From Strigamia acuminata (taxonomy: Eukaryota > Arthropoda > Chilopoda > Geophilomorpha > Linotaeniidae), in contig OX442315.1 in assembly GCA_949358305.1 (NCBI GenBank), positions 22,656,427 to 22,720,426 of the forward strand: DNA of 64,000 nucleotides, given 5' to 3'. Shown one piece after another: positions 13,856-24,373 of this stretch (its first letter is position 1; the number at the start of each line of letters is the position of its first letter). The position numbers were made by a program, and so were the translations under genes. The notes below the pieces were generated by a model, which was not told where the DNA came from, did no database searches, and saw nothing but the letters and a program-made list of their open reading frames with translations.

Positions 13856-13916
13856 ATGATGAAATGCATGACAATAATATTAATAAGCTCCGCAATTGTT
13901 GTTGGCAGAGATACTT
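13856..13916 (+). pseudogene. Kazal inhibitor relic: signal-peptide exon only
   Basis: A 61-bp exon-like segment encodes MMKCMTIILISSAIVVGRDT and a GTAAAT donor. It closely resembles the first exons of the Kazal genes starting at 17793 and 24374, and the flanking sequence is also similar. No Kazal exon 2 follows; a foldback element begins at 13980, where intron 1 would end. I read this as a truncated family member. Confidence 0.65.
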
Positions 13917-13979
13917 GTAAATTGTTGAATAAAAAAAAAATTATAATTTTTAATAATTTTTTTACAGTAAAAAAAAAAA

Positions 13980-14227
13980 GGCTGTAGTTTACTTCTGCCC
14001 CAATGTTCGCCATTGTTAAGTTGCCTTGATTTCATTTGTTTGTGTTGCGTGTGGTTGTTTTCGGTTCGGTTAGGTCAGGTTAGGACCTAGGTTAGGTCTA
14101 AACCTAACCTAACCTGACCTAACCTAACCGAAAACAACCACACACAACACAAACAAATGAAATCAAGGCAACCTAACCTAACCTAACCTAACAATGGCAA
14201 ACATTGGGGCAGAAGTAAACTACAGCC
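13980..14227. repeat. 248-bp foldback hairpin with TTAGG-like units
   Basis: The left arm from GGCTGTAGTTTACTTCTGCC is repeated inverted at the right, ending GGCAGAAGTAAACTACAGCC. The hinge region (about 14062-14130) consists of GGTTAGGTTAGG and CCTAACCTAACC units, and the right arm carries four extra CCTAA units near 14173-14190. The unit equals the common arthropod telomere pentamer TTAGG. Nothing shows that this is a telomere; it is an internal hairpin insertion next to the Kazal relic. Confidence 0.8.
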
Positions 14228-14388
14228 AAAAAGAATAATAAGAACATTTTAATGAAAATTAAATTTTCTAATTATTTAAATAGATGCGTATTGCGAAATC
14301 GGAAAACATCAACATAGAATTTACAATACCATTGCTATTTATGACAATTTTCCAGGTGGTGCACACACGCAAAGTTTGTGCTTAATAT

Positions 14389-14396
14389 TATAAATA
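14389..14396 (+). promoter_or_regulatory. TATA box of Kazal gene 1
   Basis: TATAAATA lies 81 bases before the ATG at 14477 and is followed by TTCGAAGTTCAGTTATTC. The ATAAATA plus TCGAAG...GTTATTCA block recurs before every Kazal family member: 15851, 17707, 19358, 21431 and 24288. It is therefore a conserved core promoter. Gene 1 also contains TCAGT, the arthropod initiator consensus. Confidence 0.65.
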
Positions 14397-14476
14397 CCGT
14401 AGGTTATCTGTGTTCGAAGTTCAGTTATTCATATCAAGTTCTCCCGTCGACTTTGCAACCAGAGAAGTAGCTCAAG

Positions 14477-14995
14477 ATGATGAAATACGTGGTGATAATG
14501 ATAGTATGCGTGACATTTATTGTTGGCGGAGAAGTCGGAAATGCTCGTAAGTAATCGAATGAGAATAACAAAACAACTAACTTTTAATCATGTTTTTTTA
14601 AGCCCAAAATTGTCCCAGCACAGCTTCTAAACCCACTTGCGCATCGAATGGAAATGTTTATCCCAATCCCTGCGCCGTTAGTAAAGAGTATGTCATTTAC
14701 GAGTAATTGTTTGTAATAAACTAAGCAATGTTATAATTTATTTGCAGTAATCTCACAATTTCAAAATGGAATAAATGTTCGTGCGATAGAATATGCTACG
14801 AATTAGAACTACCAGTTTGTGGAAGCAACAACGAGATTTATGGAAATCAATGTTTTCTACTAACGGCGTCTTGTCGGTCAGTAAATGTTTTCATCACACA
14901 ATTATAACTTTCTAACGTATCACATATTGTTAATTATTAGGAAAAAAGGAAAAATTCATGAAGTGCCAAAATCACAATGTTCCTCTACAACATAA
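14477..14995 (+). CDS. secreted Kazal-type serine protease inhibitor 1
   Basis: Four exons: 14477-14546, 14603-14687, 14748-14876, 14941-14995. Exon 1 encodes a signal peptide (MMKYVVIMIVCVTFIVGG). The mature protein has ten cysteines in two Kazal-like units. The N-terminal unit (NCPSTASKPTCASNGNVYPN...) has only four cysteines. The C-terminal unit is a full Kazal domain of the C-x3-C...PVCGSN..YGNQC type. The predicted P1 is Glu (second residue after the second cysteine, CYE). Such proteins inhibit serine proteases outside the cell. This is the first intact member of the tandem cluster. A polyadenylation signal lies near 15045. Confidence 0.88.
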
Positions 14996-15913
14996 TTAAG
15001 TGAGAACAAAGAATTTTTGCAAGAAATATAATCCAGATTTTAAGAATAAAATAAAACGTATTTAAATTCCTCTATCTAGATAATCTTATGCTGGCATAAG
15101 GCTATACGCATTTAGGGACAACCACTTTCTTGAATAAGAAAAATTTTTTTTATTCATTTTTTTGTTGAAAATTTGTGATTTTGTTTATATGATACTCAAC
15201 GTTATCTCAGGTGAAATTTGAAGTCATTGGACATTCATTAATTATGCTAAATTGAAATTTTCGGCTCCTTAAAACTCCCAGCATAACTTCGCTACCTTAG
15301 TAAAAAGCGCTTCAGTTTAACAGCTTTTGGTTTTCACCAGTAGTGTTTAAACCCACCACTAGTTAGTGAAAAATTCTTTATTATCATTGTTCACAACTAG
15401 CACCCTCTATAAAATTAGTAGCAAACTTAAAAAAAAAAACCTAAACGAAGCTTTAACTAATTGACCGGAAAATTTTCCCTAAACGCCTAATGCCTTATAC
15501 CAAAACGGGTACGTTTTACCCTTATTCCTCCGAGAGTTAAATAATGCTTCCACCTCCTGATAACAATGCACACTCGGGATTACCCAGCAAATTAAGTCAA
15601 GATCAGTAATACTACGATATCTGAATAATAGCTGTACAGCCATCAACAGAACCTTAAAATTCTTACGATAGATAGATAAAAAATTTAAATATAAAAATTA
15701 AACTAATAGGCCTACACTATAAACTAAATATTTCCTAACCGTTAATAGCTGCAGTGGAAATCTGCAAAGTCAACATGCAATTAATCATAAAATTGTCATT
15801 TATGAGAGTTTGGAGATGTTTGCACACCTGGAACGTTTTTGATAATTATCATAAATAGCTTAACTGTATTCGAAGTTTTGTTATTCATATCAAGCCGTCT
15901 GATCGCCAACATT

Positions 15914-16610
15914 ATGAAATTCCTAATAATAATCATAATAATAGCCTTCATATTTGTTGCTGATGGAGTTAGTGGTAAGTTGTTGAATAAAAATAAAGAA
16001 ATAAAAATAGAAAAAAATTATTTCCTAATCATATTTTTTCAGCCAAAAAGTGTCCTGTTAAAGCCAGTAAACCAACTTGCGCATCAGATGGAAACATTTA
16101 TGCTAACCGTTGCACCGTTATAAAAAAGTATACAAGTCATTTAGCAGAATTTACCTGATAAATCAATGCAATGTTATACTTTCATTGCAGTAACCTAAAA
16201 ATTGCAAACTGGAAAAAATGTTCATGTAATAGAGCATGTTACAAAATATATAAACCAGTTTGCGGCAGTGATGGAGTGCTTTACTCAAATGACTGCTTTT
16301 TATTGACGGCATCTTGTCTGTAAGTAAACACAGTGTACTCTGTGTAGCCCAAACAGCTTTGCGGGCCAAACAGATTCGGAGGTCCCAACCTATAGCAATG
16401 TTAAATCCCCTTTGCCGTCTCCCATTCGGACAGCTTGTTAGTCCAGACAATATTCTAAAACCCATTCTAAGTCCAGGCTACACAGATTACACTGTACTTA
16501 AATCTCACATTGCACCTTTCTAATATACTGTATTGTAAATTATTAGTAAAAAAGGAAAAATTCGTGAAGTATCAAAATCAAGATGTTCCGCTCTGGATAA
16601 GAATGATTAA
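15914..16610 (+). CDS. secreted Kazal-type serine protease inhibitor 2
   Basis: Exons 15914-15974, 16043-16127, 16191-16319 and 16547-16610, with sizes almost the same as in gene 1. It has a signal peptide MKFLIIIIIIAFIFVADG, a degenerate first unit (KCPVKASKPTCASDGNIYAN) and a complete second Kazal domain (CNRACYKIYKPVCGSDG...NDCFLLTASC). The predicted P1 is Lys (CYK), which suggests trypsin-like targets, unlike the Glu of its neighbours. The promoter ATAAATA is at 15851. It converges with serpin exon R21 on the opposite strand; the poly(A) signals of the two lie only ~45 bp apart (about 16670 and 16714). Confidence 0.88.
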
Positions 16611-16972
16611 ATTTTGCACGAAATGTAACCCAGATTTAAAGAATACCAATGTATTAAACGATTCGCATATAATAAAAACATTGTAAACTCTGCTTCTGAA
16701 GGGCATCAATTACTTTATTACTTTACTTCATTATGTAAAAAGAGTGTAGATCAAAGGCTAATTCAAATTAAATCGTGTAAACCAACTATTGGGACATTTT
16801 AATTTTTTTTTAAACCTTTCCTTCCTTTGGAATAATTTCTAAGAAGTTTTCATCTAACGTTTGTCTCTTGTTGACGAAAACTTTAATAAAATTCATATTC
16901 AATTCATACACAATTATCAATACATAAAACTTATACAAAAATAAATTTAAACACAGATTGAATGTGATTTAC

Positions 16973-17213
16973 TCATATTTCTTTCACAGTCCCCATAAAA
17001 AGATCTATACCGTTTTCCATGTCTCTTATCGCAAACAGAAACAAATGATTTGCATGAAAGTATTCGAAGCTAATTCCACCCGTACGAGTGTATATATGGA
17101 CAGCAGTAGCTGCAGCTGCTTCGGACCCCTCCTCATCAACTTCAACAAAAGCCTTATGAATTACATCCGAGCAACTCGTACCATTCGTAGCGATAATGGC
17201 TGCTAGATCACAC
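16973..17213 (-). CDS. serpin alternative terminal exon R21 (most distal)
   Basis: The acceptor is GGGTTAG before GTGTGATCTAGC; one base then codon TGT, the same phase as all R exons. The hinge is DEEGSEAAAATAV, with P14 Ser instead of Thr. By spacing from the hinge, P1-P1' is Arg-Thr (IYTRTGG), suggesting trypsin-like targets. It continues through FHANHLFLFAIRD to LFMGTVKEI and stop. AATAAA on the sense strand lies at 16719-16714. It is one of three close copies (R19, R20, R21), each paired with a Kazal gene upstream on the + strand. It lies about 30 kb from the last constitutive exon, so its use depends on very long-range splicing. Confidence 0.82.
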
Positions 17214-17792
17214 CTAACCCAATGAAATAAATGTATAAATTTGTACAATAAATGCACAAATACATGTATGTATATAAACGCATATTAATTTAAAACATTC
17301 AACAACGAAGAAGCTATAATTGAAAGCAATTAATTACCTCACAGCAAAAGCATCAAAATGTTAATTAGAAACATAAATTTACCAGAATTTTAAATAATGT
17401 ACCGTATTGTCTTGAAAATTAAATGTGTGCTTGACACTTTCATTTACTGGTCATTTTTAAAAATTCTGCTGCTGTAATAATAATCAGTTGTATGAAAAAC
17501 CAAGAAAATACCTGCACAACTATAAACGATAGCTCAAAATTCAAACTACAAAGAAATTTTAAAATACTTATAAAAAAGATTAAACTGATAAACTAAACAA
17601 AACATTTTATAATTTTGCAATGTCTGCATTGCAAAATCAGAACAATCAACAATTTATTATTTGTGATTTATGATTTATATATGACAATTTTTCCGTCATT
17701 GATATCATAAATAGCTTTACCGTATATCGAAGCTGTGTTATTCACACCAAGCTGTCTCTTTGCATTCATACACAGAAAAATAGCTCAAAGAG

Positions 17793-17996
17793 ATGCAACA
17801 CTTGACAATAATGTTGGTAAGCTTCGTAATTGTTGCTGGCAGAAATACTAGTAAGTTGTTGAATGAAAAAAAAATAATTACGGAGTATAAATTTTAATAA
17901 TTTTTTTTTAGCTCAAAATTGCCCCGGCACAGCTTCTCAACCCACCTGCGCATCAAATGGAAACATTTATCCTAACCCTTGCACCGTTAACGAAAA
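17793..17996 (+). pseudogene. truncated Kazal inhibitor gene (exons 1-2 only)
   Basis: Exon 1 (17793-17850, MQHLTIMLVSFVIVAGRNT) and exon 2 (17912-17996, QNCPGTASQPTCASNGNIYP...) are intact with good splice sites and a promoter ATAAATA at 17707. Exons 3 and 4, which carry the full inhibitory domain, are absent. A MITE starts at 18011, 14 bases into intron 2, and after it the sequence switches to the start of the next duplicated unit. A transcript could only make the degenerate first domain. Confidence 0.75.
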
Positions 17997-18010
17997 GTAT
18001 ATTAGTTATT

Positions 18011-18504
18011 AGAGAGTTTGCAGGATGCATTTTTCCCTTATTTTGTGCCACGTTACACTATTTTAGTGTCATATCGTAAGGGAAAAATCTTTAGTATATC
18101 GTTTACGACACTAAATTAAAATATAGCGCAGCCAATCAGAATTGAGAACACTATATTGTTAGCTCCGCCCATTGCAAATGGCGATTATTTTGTTGTCCCG
18201 ATCAAACACATCACAGTCATAAGTACATAGATTGAATGATAAGTGAGGCCCAAAATTGAATTTTAGGCCCAAAACCATACTTTATAGGCATAATAATGTA
18301 GTTTTATGCATAAATTTGGCCATTTACGCCCCCAAATTGAATTTTTAGGCCCAAAATTACTAACTGTCAGTAGTTGGCTGAAATAGTGTAGTGATAAGGG
18401 AAAAGTGCAACCCGCAAAAACTTAATTTATCATTTTTTCCTTACACTATTTTTATACCGTATAGTCTTTAACTGTAAGGGAAAAATGCATCCCGCAAACT
18501 CTCT
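18011..18504. mobile_element. MITE with ~30-bp inverted ends, in Kazal intron 2
   Basis: The left end AGAGAGTTTGCAGGATGCAT continues TTTTTCCCTTA and is repeated inverted as TAAGGGAAAAATGCAT followed by CCCGCAAACTCTCT. Sub-terminal copies of TAAGGGAAAA and ACACTATTT occur inside both ends. No transposase is seen. It separates the truncated Kazal gene from the next duplication unit. Confidence 0.75.
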
Positions 18505-18671
18505 AATTAAGAGAAATTGTTTGTAATTTGTAGCAAACTTAAAAAAAAACCTCAACGAAGCTTTAACTAATTGACCCGTCCTTAAAAAAAACCTCAACGA
18601 AAATTGTCCCTAAACGCCTAATGCCTTATACCAAAACGGATACATTTTACCCTTATTCTCCGAGAGTTAAA

Positions 18672-19051
18672 TACCGTACTGCCTTGAATAAACGCCGGGG
18701 CCTTTAATAATTCTTTCGACCCGCCACCCCTGGCGCTTATTCGAACCTGGTGTCTAACCCAAGAAAAAGTGTACAAACGTTTTTTTTATTTGTTGGAGCC
18801 ATAATGCAGCATTAAAGGTTGAAATGCAGCAGTAAAGCAGGAAAAGCTTTTCAAGAAATATATTCCTACATTCCAAAATACTGTAAGTTACGTGTACAGT
18901 CCGAACGTTATTCGAACGTAATTATCGGTTGACCGCTTCCACGGCGTTTATTCGTGGCCGGCGCTAATTAAGTTTTGGTAGGTCATTGCCCGGCGTTTAA
19001 ACGAGAACCGGCGTTTGATTACGCCTGGCGTTTATTCAAGGCAGAACGGTA
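18672..19051. mobile_element. mariner-like MITE (TACCGT...ACGGTA)
   Basis: The left end TACCGTACTGCCTTGAATAA continues ACGCCGG. It faces the inverted right end CGCCTGGCGTTTATTCAAGG and CAGAACGGTA. Terminal TA dinucleotides suggest a TA target. Several internal GGCGTTTATTC motifs repeat. The right half is also present at 20979-21123, so this insertion predates the local segmental duplication. Confidence 0.75.
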
Positions 19052-19420
19052 ATGCTTCCACCGCCTGATAACAATGCACACTCGGGATTACCCACCAAAT
19101 TAAGTTAAGATCAGTAATGCTACGTTATCTGAAAAATAGCTGTATAGCCATCAACATAACCTTAAAATTCTTACAATAGATAGATAAAAAATTTAAATAT
19201 TAAAACTAAACTGATAGGCCTACACTATAAACTAAATATTTTCTAATCGTTATAGCTGCAGTGGAAATCTGCAAAGTCAACATGCAATTAATCATAAAAT
19301 TGTCATTTACGAGAGTTTGGAGATGTTTGCACACCTGGAAAGTTTTTGATAACTTTCATAAATAGCTTAACTGTATTCGAAGTTTTGTTATTCATATCAA
19401 GCTGTCTGATCGCCAACATT

Positions 19421-20117
19421 ATGAAATTCTTAATAATAATCATAATAATAGCCTTCATATTTGTTGCTGATGGAGATAGTGGTAAGTTCTTGAATAAAAA
19501 TAAGTAAATACAGATAGAAAAACATTATTTCCTAATCATATTTTTTCAGCCAGAAAGTGTCCTGTTAAAGCCAGTAAACCAACTTGCGCGTCAGATGGAA
19601 ACATTTATGCTAACCGTTGCACCGTTAAAAAAAAGTATACAAGTCATTTAACATAATTTATCTGATAAATCAAAGCAATGTTATACTTTCCTTGCAGTAA
19701 CCTAAAAAATGCAAACTGGAAAAAATGTTCATGTCATCGAGCATGCTACGAAATATATAAACCGGTTTGCGGCAGTGATGGAAAGCTTTACTCAAATGAC
19801 TGCTTTTTATTGACGGCATCTTGTCTGTAAGTAAACACAGTGTACTCTGCGTAGCCCGAACAGCTTTGTGGGCCGGACAGATTTGGAGATCCCAACCTAT
19901 AGCAATGTTAAATCCCCTCTGCCGTCTCCCATTCGGATAGCTTGTTAGTCCAGACAATATTATACAACCCATCCTATGTTCAGGCTACTCAGATTACACT
20001 GTACTTAAATCTCACATTGCACCTTTCTAACATACTGTATTGTAAATTATTAGTAAAACAGGAAAAATTCGTGAAGTATCAAAATCAAAATGTTCCGCTC
20101 GAGATAAGAATGATTAA
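19421..20117 (+). CDS. secreted Kazal-type serine protease inhibitor 3
   Basis: Exons 19421-19481, 19550-19634, 19698-19826 and 20054-20117. It is a close copy of gene 2, with the same signal peptide start MKFLIIIIIIAFIFVADG and the same two-unit, ten-cysteine layout. The key change is in the C-terminal Kazal domain, CHRACYEIYKPVCGSDG, where the predicted P1 is Glu rather than the Lys of gene 2. The promoter ATAAATA lies at 19358. It converges with serpin exon R20. The unit with its flanks is duplicated from 15.4-17.4 kb. Confidence 0.88.
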
Positions 20118-20469
20118 ATTTTGCACGAAATATAACCCAGATTTAAAGAATAGCAATGTATTAAACGATTCGCGTATAATAAAAACATTTTAAACTCTGC
20201 TTCTAAATGATATCAAATACTTTATTACTTTACTTTATTATGTAAACAGAGTGTAGATCAAAGACTAATGCAAATTAAATCGTGTAAACCAACTATTAGG
20301 GCATTTTAAAAAAAAATTTTAAACCTTTCCTTCCTTTGGAATGATTTGTAAGAAGCGTTTGTCTCTTGTTGACGAAAACTTTAATAAAATTCATCTTCAA
20401 TTCATACACAATTATCAATATTTAAAATTTATACAAAATAAATTTAAACACAGATTGAATGTGATTTAC

Positions 20470-20701
20470 TCATATTTCATTCACAGTCCCCACAAAAAGA
20501 TCTATACCGTTTTCCATGTCTCTTATCGCAAACAGAAACACATGATTTGCATGAAAGTATTCGAAGCCCGTACGAATGTATATAAGGACACCAGTAGCTG
20601 CAGCTGCCTCAGATCCCTCCTCATCAACTTCAACAAAAGCCTTATGAATTACGTCCGAGCAACTCGTATCATTCGTAGCGATAATGGCTGCTAGATCACA
20701 C
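20470..20701 (-). CDS. serpin alternative terminal exon R20
   Basis: The acceptor GGGTTAG precedes G TGT GAT. The hinge is DEEGSEAAAATGV, with predicted P1-P1' Arg-Thr in LIYIRTGFEYF. Relative to R19 and R21 the loop is shorter by several residues after P1', which should alter loop geometry. It ends LFVGTVNEI. Sense-strand AATAAA at about 20226-20221. It is a copy of R21 and R19. Confidence 0.82.
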
Positions 20702-20978
20702 CTAACCCAATGAAATAAATGTATAAATTTATACAATAAATGCACTTATAAACAAATACATATATGTATATACGGTACACGAATATAAATTACAACATTC
20801 AACGATGAAGAAGCTAAAATTGAAAGCAATTAATTACCTCACAGCAAAAGCATCAAAATGTTAATTAGAAACATAAATTTACCAGAATTTTAAATAATGT
20901 ATTGTCTGGAAAATTAAATGTGTGATTGACACTTTCATTTATTGGTCATTTTTAAAAATTCTGTTGCTGTAATAATAA

Positions 20979-21123
20979 TTCGAACGTAATTATCGGTTGA
21001 CCGCGTGCGTCCCCGGCGTTTATTCGTGGCCGGCGCTAATTAAGGATTTGGTCGTCATTGCCCGGCGTTTAAAGGAGAACCGGCGTTTGATTACGCCTGG
21101 CGTTTATTCAAGGAAGAACGGTA
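20979..21123. mobile_element. right half of the TACCGT/ACGGTA MITE
   Basis: Sequence from TCGAACGTAATTATCGGTTG to GAAGAACGGTA matches about 18909-19051 closely but lacks the left half. It sits at the start of the third Kazal-RCL unit, so the break in the element marks a duplication junction. Confidence 0.75.
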
Positions 21124-21493
21124 ATGCTTCCACCTCCTGACAACAATGTACACTCGGGATTACCCAGCAAATTAAGTTAAGATCAGTAATGCTACGTTAT
21201 CTGAAAAATAGCTGTTCAGCCATCAACATAACCTTAAAATCCTTACGATAGATAGATAAAAAATTTAAATATTAAAACTAAACTGATAGGCCTACACTAT
21301 AAACTAAATATTTTCTAATCGTTAATAGCTGCAGTGGAAATCTGCAAAGTCAACATGCAATTAATCATAAAATTGTCATTTACGAGAGTTTGGAGATGTT
21401 TGCACACCTGGAAAGTTTTTGATAACTATCATAAATAGCTTAACTGTATTCGAAGTTTTGTTATTTATACCAAGTTGTCTGATCGCCAACATT

Positions 21494-21936
21494 ATGAAAT
21501 TCTTAATAATAATCATAATAATAGCCTTCATATTTGTTGCTGATGGAGATAGTGGTAAGTTCTTGAATAAAAATAAGTAAATATAAACCGGTTTGCGGCA
21601 GTGATGGAAAGCTTTACTCAAATGACTGCTTTTTATTGACGGCATCTTGTCTGTAAGTAAACAGAGTGTACTCTGCGTAGCCCGAACAGTTTTGTGGACC
21701 GGACAGATTTGGAAGTCCCAACCGATAGCAATGTTAAATCCCCTCTGCTGTCTCCCATTCTTGTTAGTCCAGACAATATTCTAGGACCCATCCTATGTCC
21801 AGGCTACACAGATTACACTGTATTTAAATCTCACATTGCACCTTTCTAACATACTGTATTGTAAATTATTAGTAAAAAAGGAAAAATTCGTGAAGTATCA
21901 AAATCAAAATGTTCCGCTCGAGATAAGAATGATTAA
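21494..21936 (+). pseudogene. Kazal inhibitor pseudogene with internal deletion
   Basis: Exon 1 (21494-21554) is almost identical to gene 3 and the promoter (21431) is kept. Intron 1 then runs from AAGTAAATA straight into ATAAACCGGTTTGCGG of exon 3, so exon 2 and the first half of exon 3 are missing. The breakpoints share AAATA, which fits a short-homology deletion. The last part of exon 3 (to about 21653) and exon 4 (to 21936) remain. No acceptor is left for exon 1, so a full protein cannot be made. Confidence 0.85.
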
Positions 21937-22287
21937 ATTTTGCACAAAATATAACCCAGATTTAAAGAATAGCAATGTATTAAACGATTCGCGTACAATA
22001 AAAATATTCTAAAGGGCATCAATTACTTTATTACTTTACTTTATTATGTAAACAGAGTGTAGATCAAAGGCTAATTCAAATTAAATCGTGCAAACCAACT
22101 ATTGGGGCATTTTAATTTTTTTTAAACCTTTCCTTCCTTTGGAATGATTTGTAAGAAGTTTTCATCTAAACATTTGTCTCTTATTGTTGACGAAAACTTT
22201 AATAAAATTCATCTTCAATTCATACACAATTATCAATATTTAAAATTTATACAAAATAAATTTAAACACAGATTGAATGTGATTTAC

Positions 22288-22534
22288 TCATATTTCTTTC
22301 ACAGTCCCCATAAAAAGATCTATACCGTTTTCCATGTCTCTTATCGCAAACAGAAAAACATGATTTGCATGAAAGTACATGTATTCGAAGCTACTTCCAC
22401 CCGTACGAGTGTATATAAGGACACCAGTAGCTGCAGCTGCCTCAGATCCCTCCTCATCAACTTCAACAAAAGCCTTATGAATTACATCCGAGCAACTCGT
22501 ACCATTCGTAGCGCTAATGGCGGCTAGATCACAC
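22288..22534 (-). CDS. serpin alternative terminal exon R19
   Basis: Acceptor GGGTTAG before G TGT GAT CTA. Hinge DEEGSEAAAATGV; predicted P1-P1' Arg-Thr in LIYTRTGGSS, followed by a loop two residues longer than in R21 (FEYMYFHANH). It ends LFMGTVKEI. Sense AATAAA at 22032-22027. It is the third copy of the Kazal-linked trio and is next to the broken Kazal gene at 21.5 kb. Confidence 0.82.
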
Positions 22535-22778
22535 CTAACCCAATGAAATAAATGTATAAATTTATACAATAAATGAACTTGTAAATAAATACATATGTGT
22601 ATACACACGCATATAAATTAAAAACATTCAACAATGAAGAAGCTATAATTGACAGCAATTAATTACAGCAGAAGCATCAAAATGTTAATTAGAAACAAAT
22701 ATTTATCAGAATTTAAAATAATGTATTGTCATGGAAAATAAATGTGTGCTTGACACTTTCACTGACTGGTTATTTTTA

Positions 22779-24030
22779 AAAGTATACAAAAATATTATTC
22801 ATTTCATCACGTTTTATTGTTTGGTTGGATTGTGACCGCTTGGCCATCCACGGTGACCAACGTCACTGCCACACCGCCCAGTGGTCCTTGCGAGTGGACT
22901 GACCCGGAGTAGGGAAGGAGGGAGCTGAGTGGGGTGGAGTTGAGCAGAGGACACCGTAGAAAGAAGGCGTGTGAAGAAGGTCCTGATGCCAGCAAAAGCA
23001 ACCGTGCCTGGTGCTGACTCTGCTCTCCTCACCATTCACCACTGTGACGCTCAGTAGTATGACGATGATGAGTCGGTTTCCGGTGCGTTGTGCCATCATG
23101 GCACCCCAGCACGCGGGTGACGGGATTCTCTAACCCCTAGAAAATGTATTAAAGGCCAACAACCAACAATATGGAGTCTCTTGGTCATTATTCACGTGAG
23201 TACGCGTCCCAAACCAGGATAACCAGTCCCCAGGTTACCTTGGCAAAGACCATACCTGTCACAATTGAGGGCCCTGTCCTGGATGATAAACTTGGAAATT
23301 TTTCTTGTGTCCGCCATTTTGTTTTACATTTTGTTTCATTTTTTGTTACACTTTGTTTTACACTTTGACTGGACTCAATTGTATTTTTTTTTCTCCATTT
23401 GCATTTGTTTGTGAATTGTGTGTTTAATGTTTTTCTCAATTGAAGAATTTGAAAGGTGTTTTTGTCTATCACTTTGGGTTTCAGAGGCCTAGTTGTGCTT
23501 TTTCATTTGAAGATTGCTGAATTGTATTTTTCTCAGTGCTGGTGTGGTTGAAAACTCTGAATTTCTTTTCAGACTCACTGCAACCAACCAAAACATTTTG
23601 GTGTTTATTTCTGTGCGTGTACTGAGGTCCGGTTGGCTCTCCCCTCAGTACGTTAGTACGTTACAGAAATGCCCTATTTTTTTGCGCTGGGTTGGGAAAC
23701 ACTTATTGTCTTTTGTCTCATTCTCTCGCTTGCTTGGGCTGGGTAGTGCACAAGTGGGAAATGTGCAATTTTTTTTATGTTGTTCTGGCTAGAGTTTTGA
23801 CCGAGGTGTGTATTTATCATGTGACAACAATGGCCGACCGACACAGAAAGCTAATATTATTATTGTTTTATTTTTATGATTTAGTTCTGGTGAGCAACTG
23901 ATAAGGGATTAACTAGTCGCAGTTGCTTAGAATTTATGGTTTGGGACGTTGGAATGGATACACTCCACACATTAATTATTTAATTTAAGAAGTTTGTGGT
24001 AAGTAAAATTGTGATATCTAATTAAATACT
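22779..24030. mobile_element. foreign insertion, possible retroelement fragment
   Basis: Flanking sequence TTTTTAAAA | TTCTGCTG...GTAATAATAATCAGTTGTAT is continuous at 17450-17490, so about 1.25 kb was inserted here. The left part (22.8-23.27 kb) is GC-rich. The right part is T-rich on the + strand. A stretch near 23268 (TTGAGGGCCCTGTCCTGG) resembles the region after an LTR, but no protein domain, LTR pair or target duplication could be shown. Type unresolved. Confidence 0.5.
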
Positions 24031-24373
24031 ATTCTGCTGTTGTAATAATAATCAGTTGTATAAAAGACCAAGAAAATACCTGCACAACTAGCTATAAACA
24101 ATAGCTCAAAATTCAAACTACAAAGAGATTTTAAAATACTTATAAAAAAGATTAAACTGATAAACTAAACAAAACATTTTATAATTTTGCAATGTCTGCA
24201 TTGCAAAATCAGAACAATCAACAATTTATTATTTGTAATTTGTGATTTATATATGACAATTTTTCAGTGAAGTGCGTCATTGCTATCATAAATAGCTTTA
24301 CCGGATTTCGAAACTGTGTTATTCACACCAAGCTGTCTCTTTGCATTCATAAACAGAAAAATAGCTCAACGAG

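Noticed and set aside
14062-14190. True telomere or interstitial telomere tract
   Set aside because: The units are few, inverted in a hairpin and flanked by ordinary genes on both sides.
20341-20694. Open frames on the + strand across serpin exons R19-R21
   Set aside because: They are antisense shadows of the RCL exons and copy with the duplication; the serpin frame on the - strand has the family motifs.
22807-23901. Cluster of 60-95-codon frames in the 22.8-24.0 kb insertion
   Set aside because: Frames overlap on both strands, lack domains and look like a consequence of GC-rich sequence.
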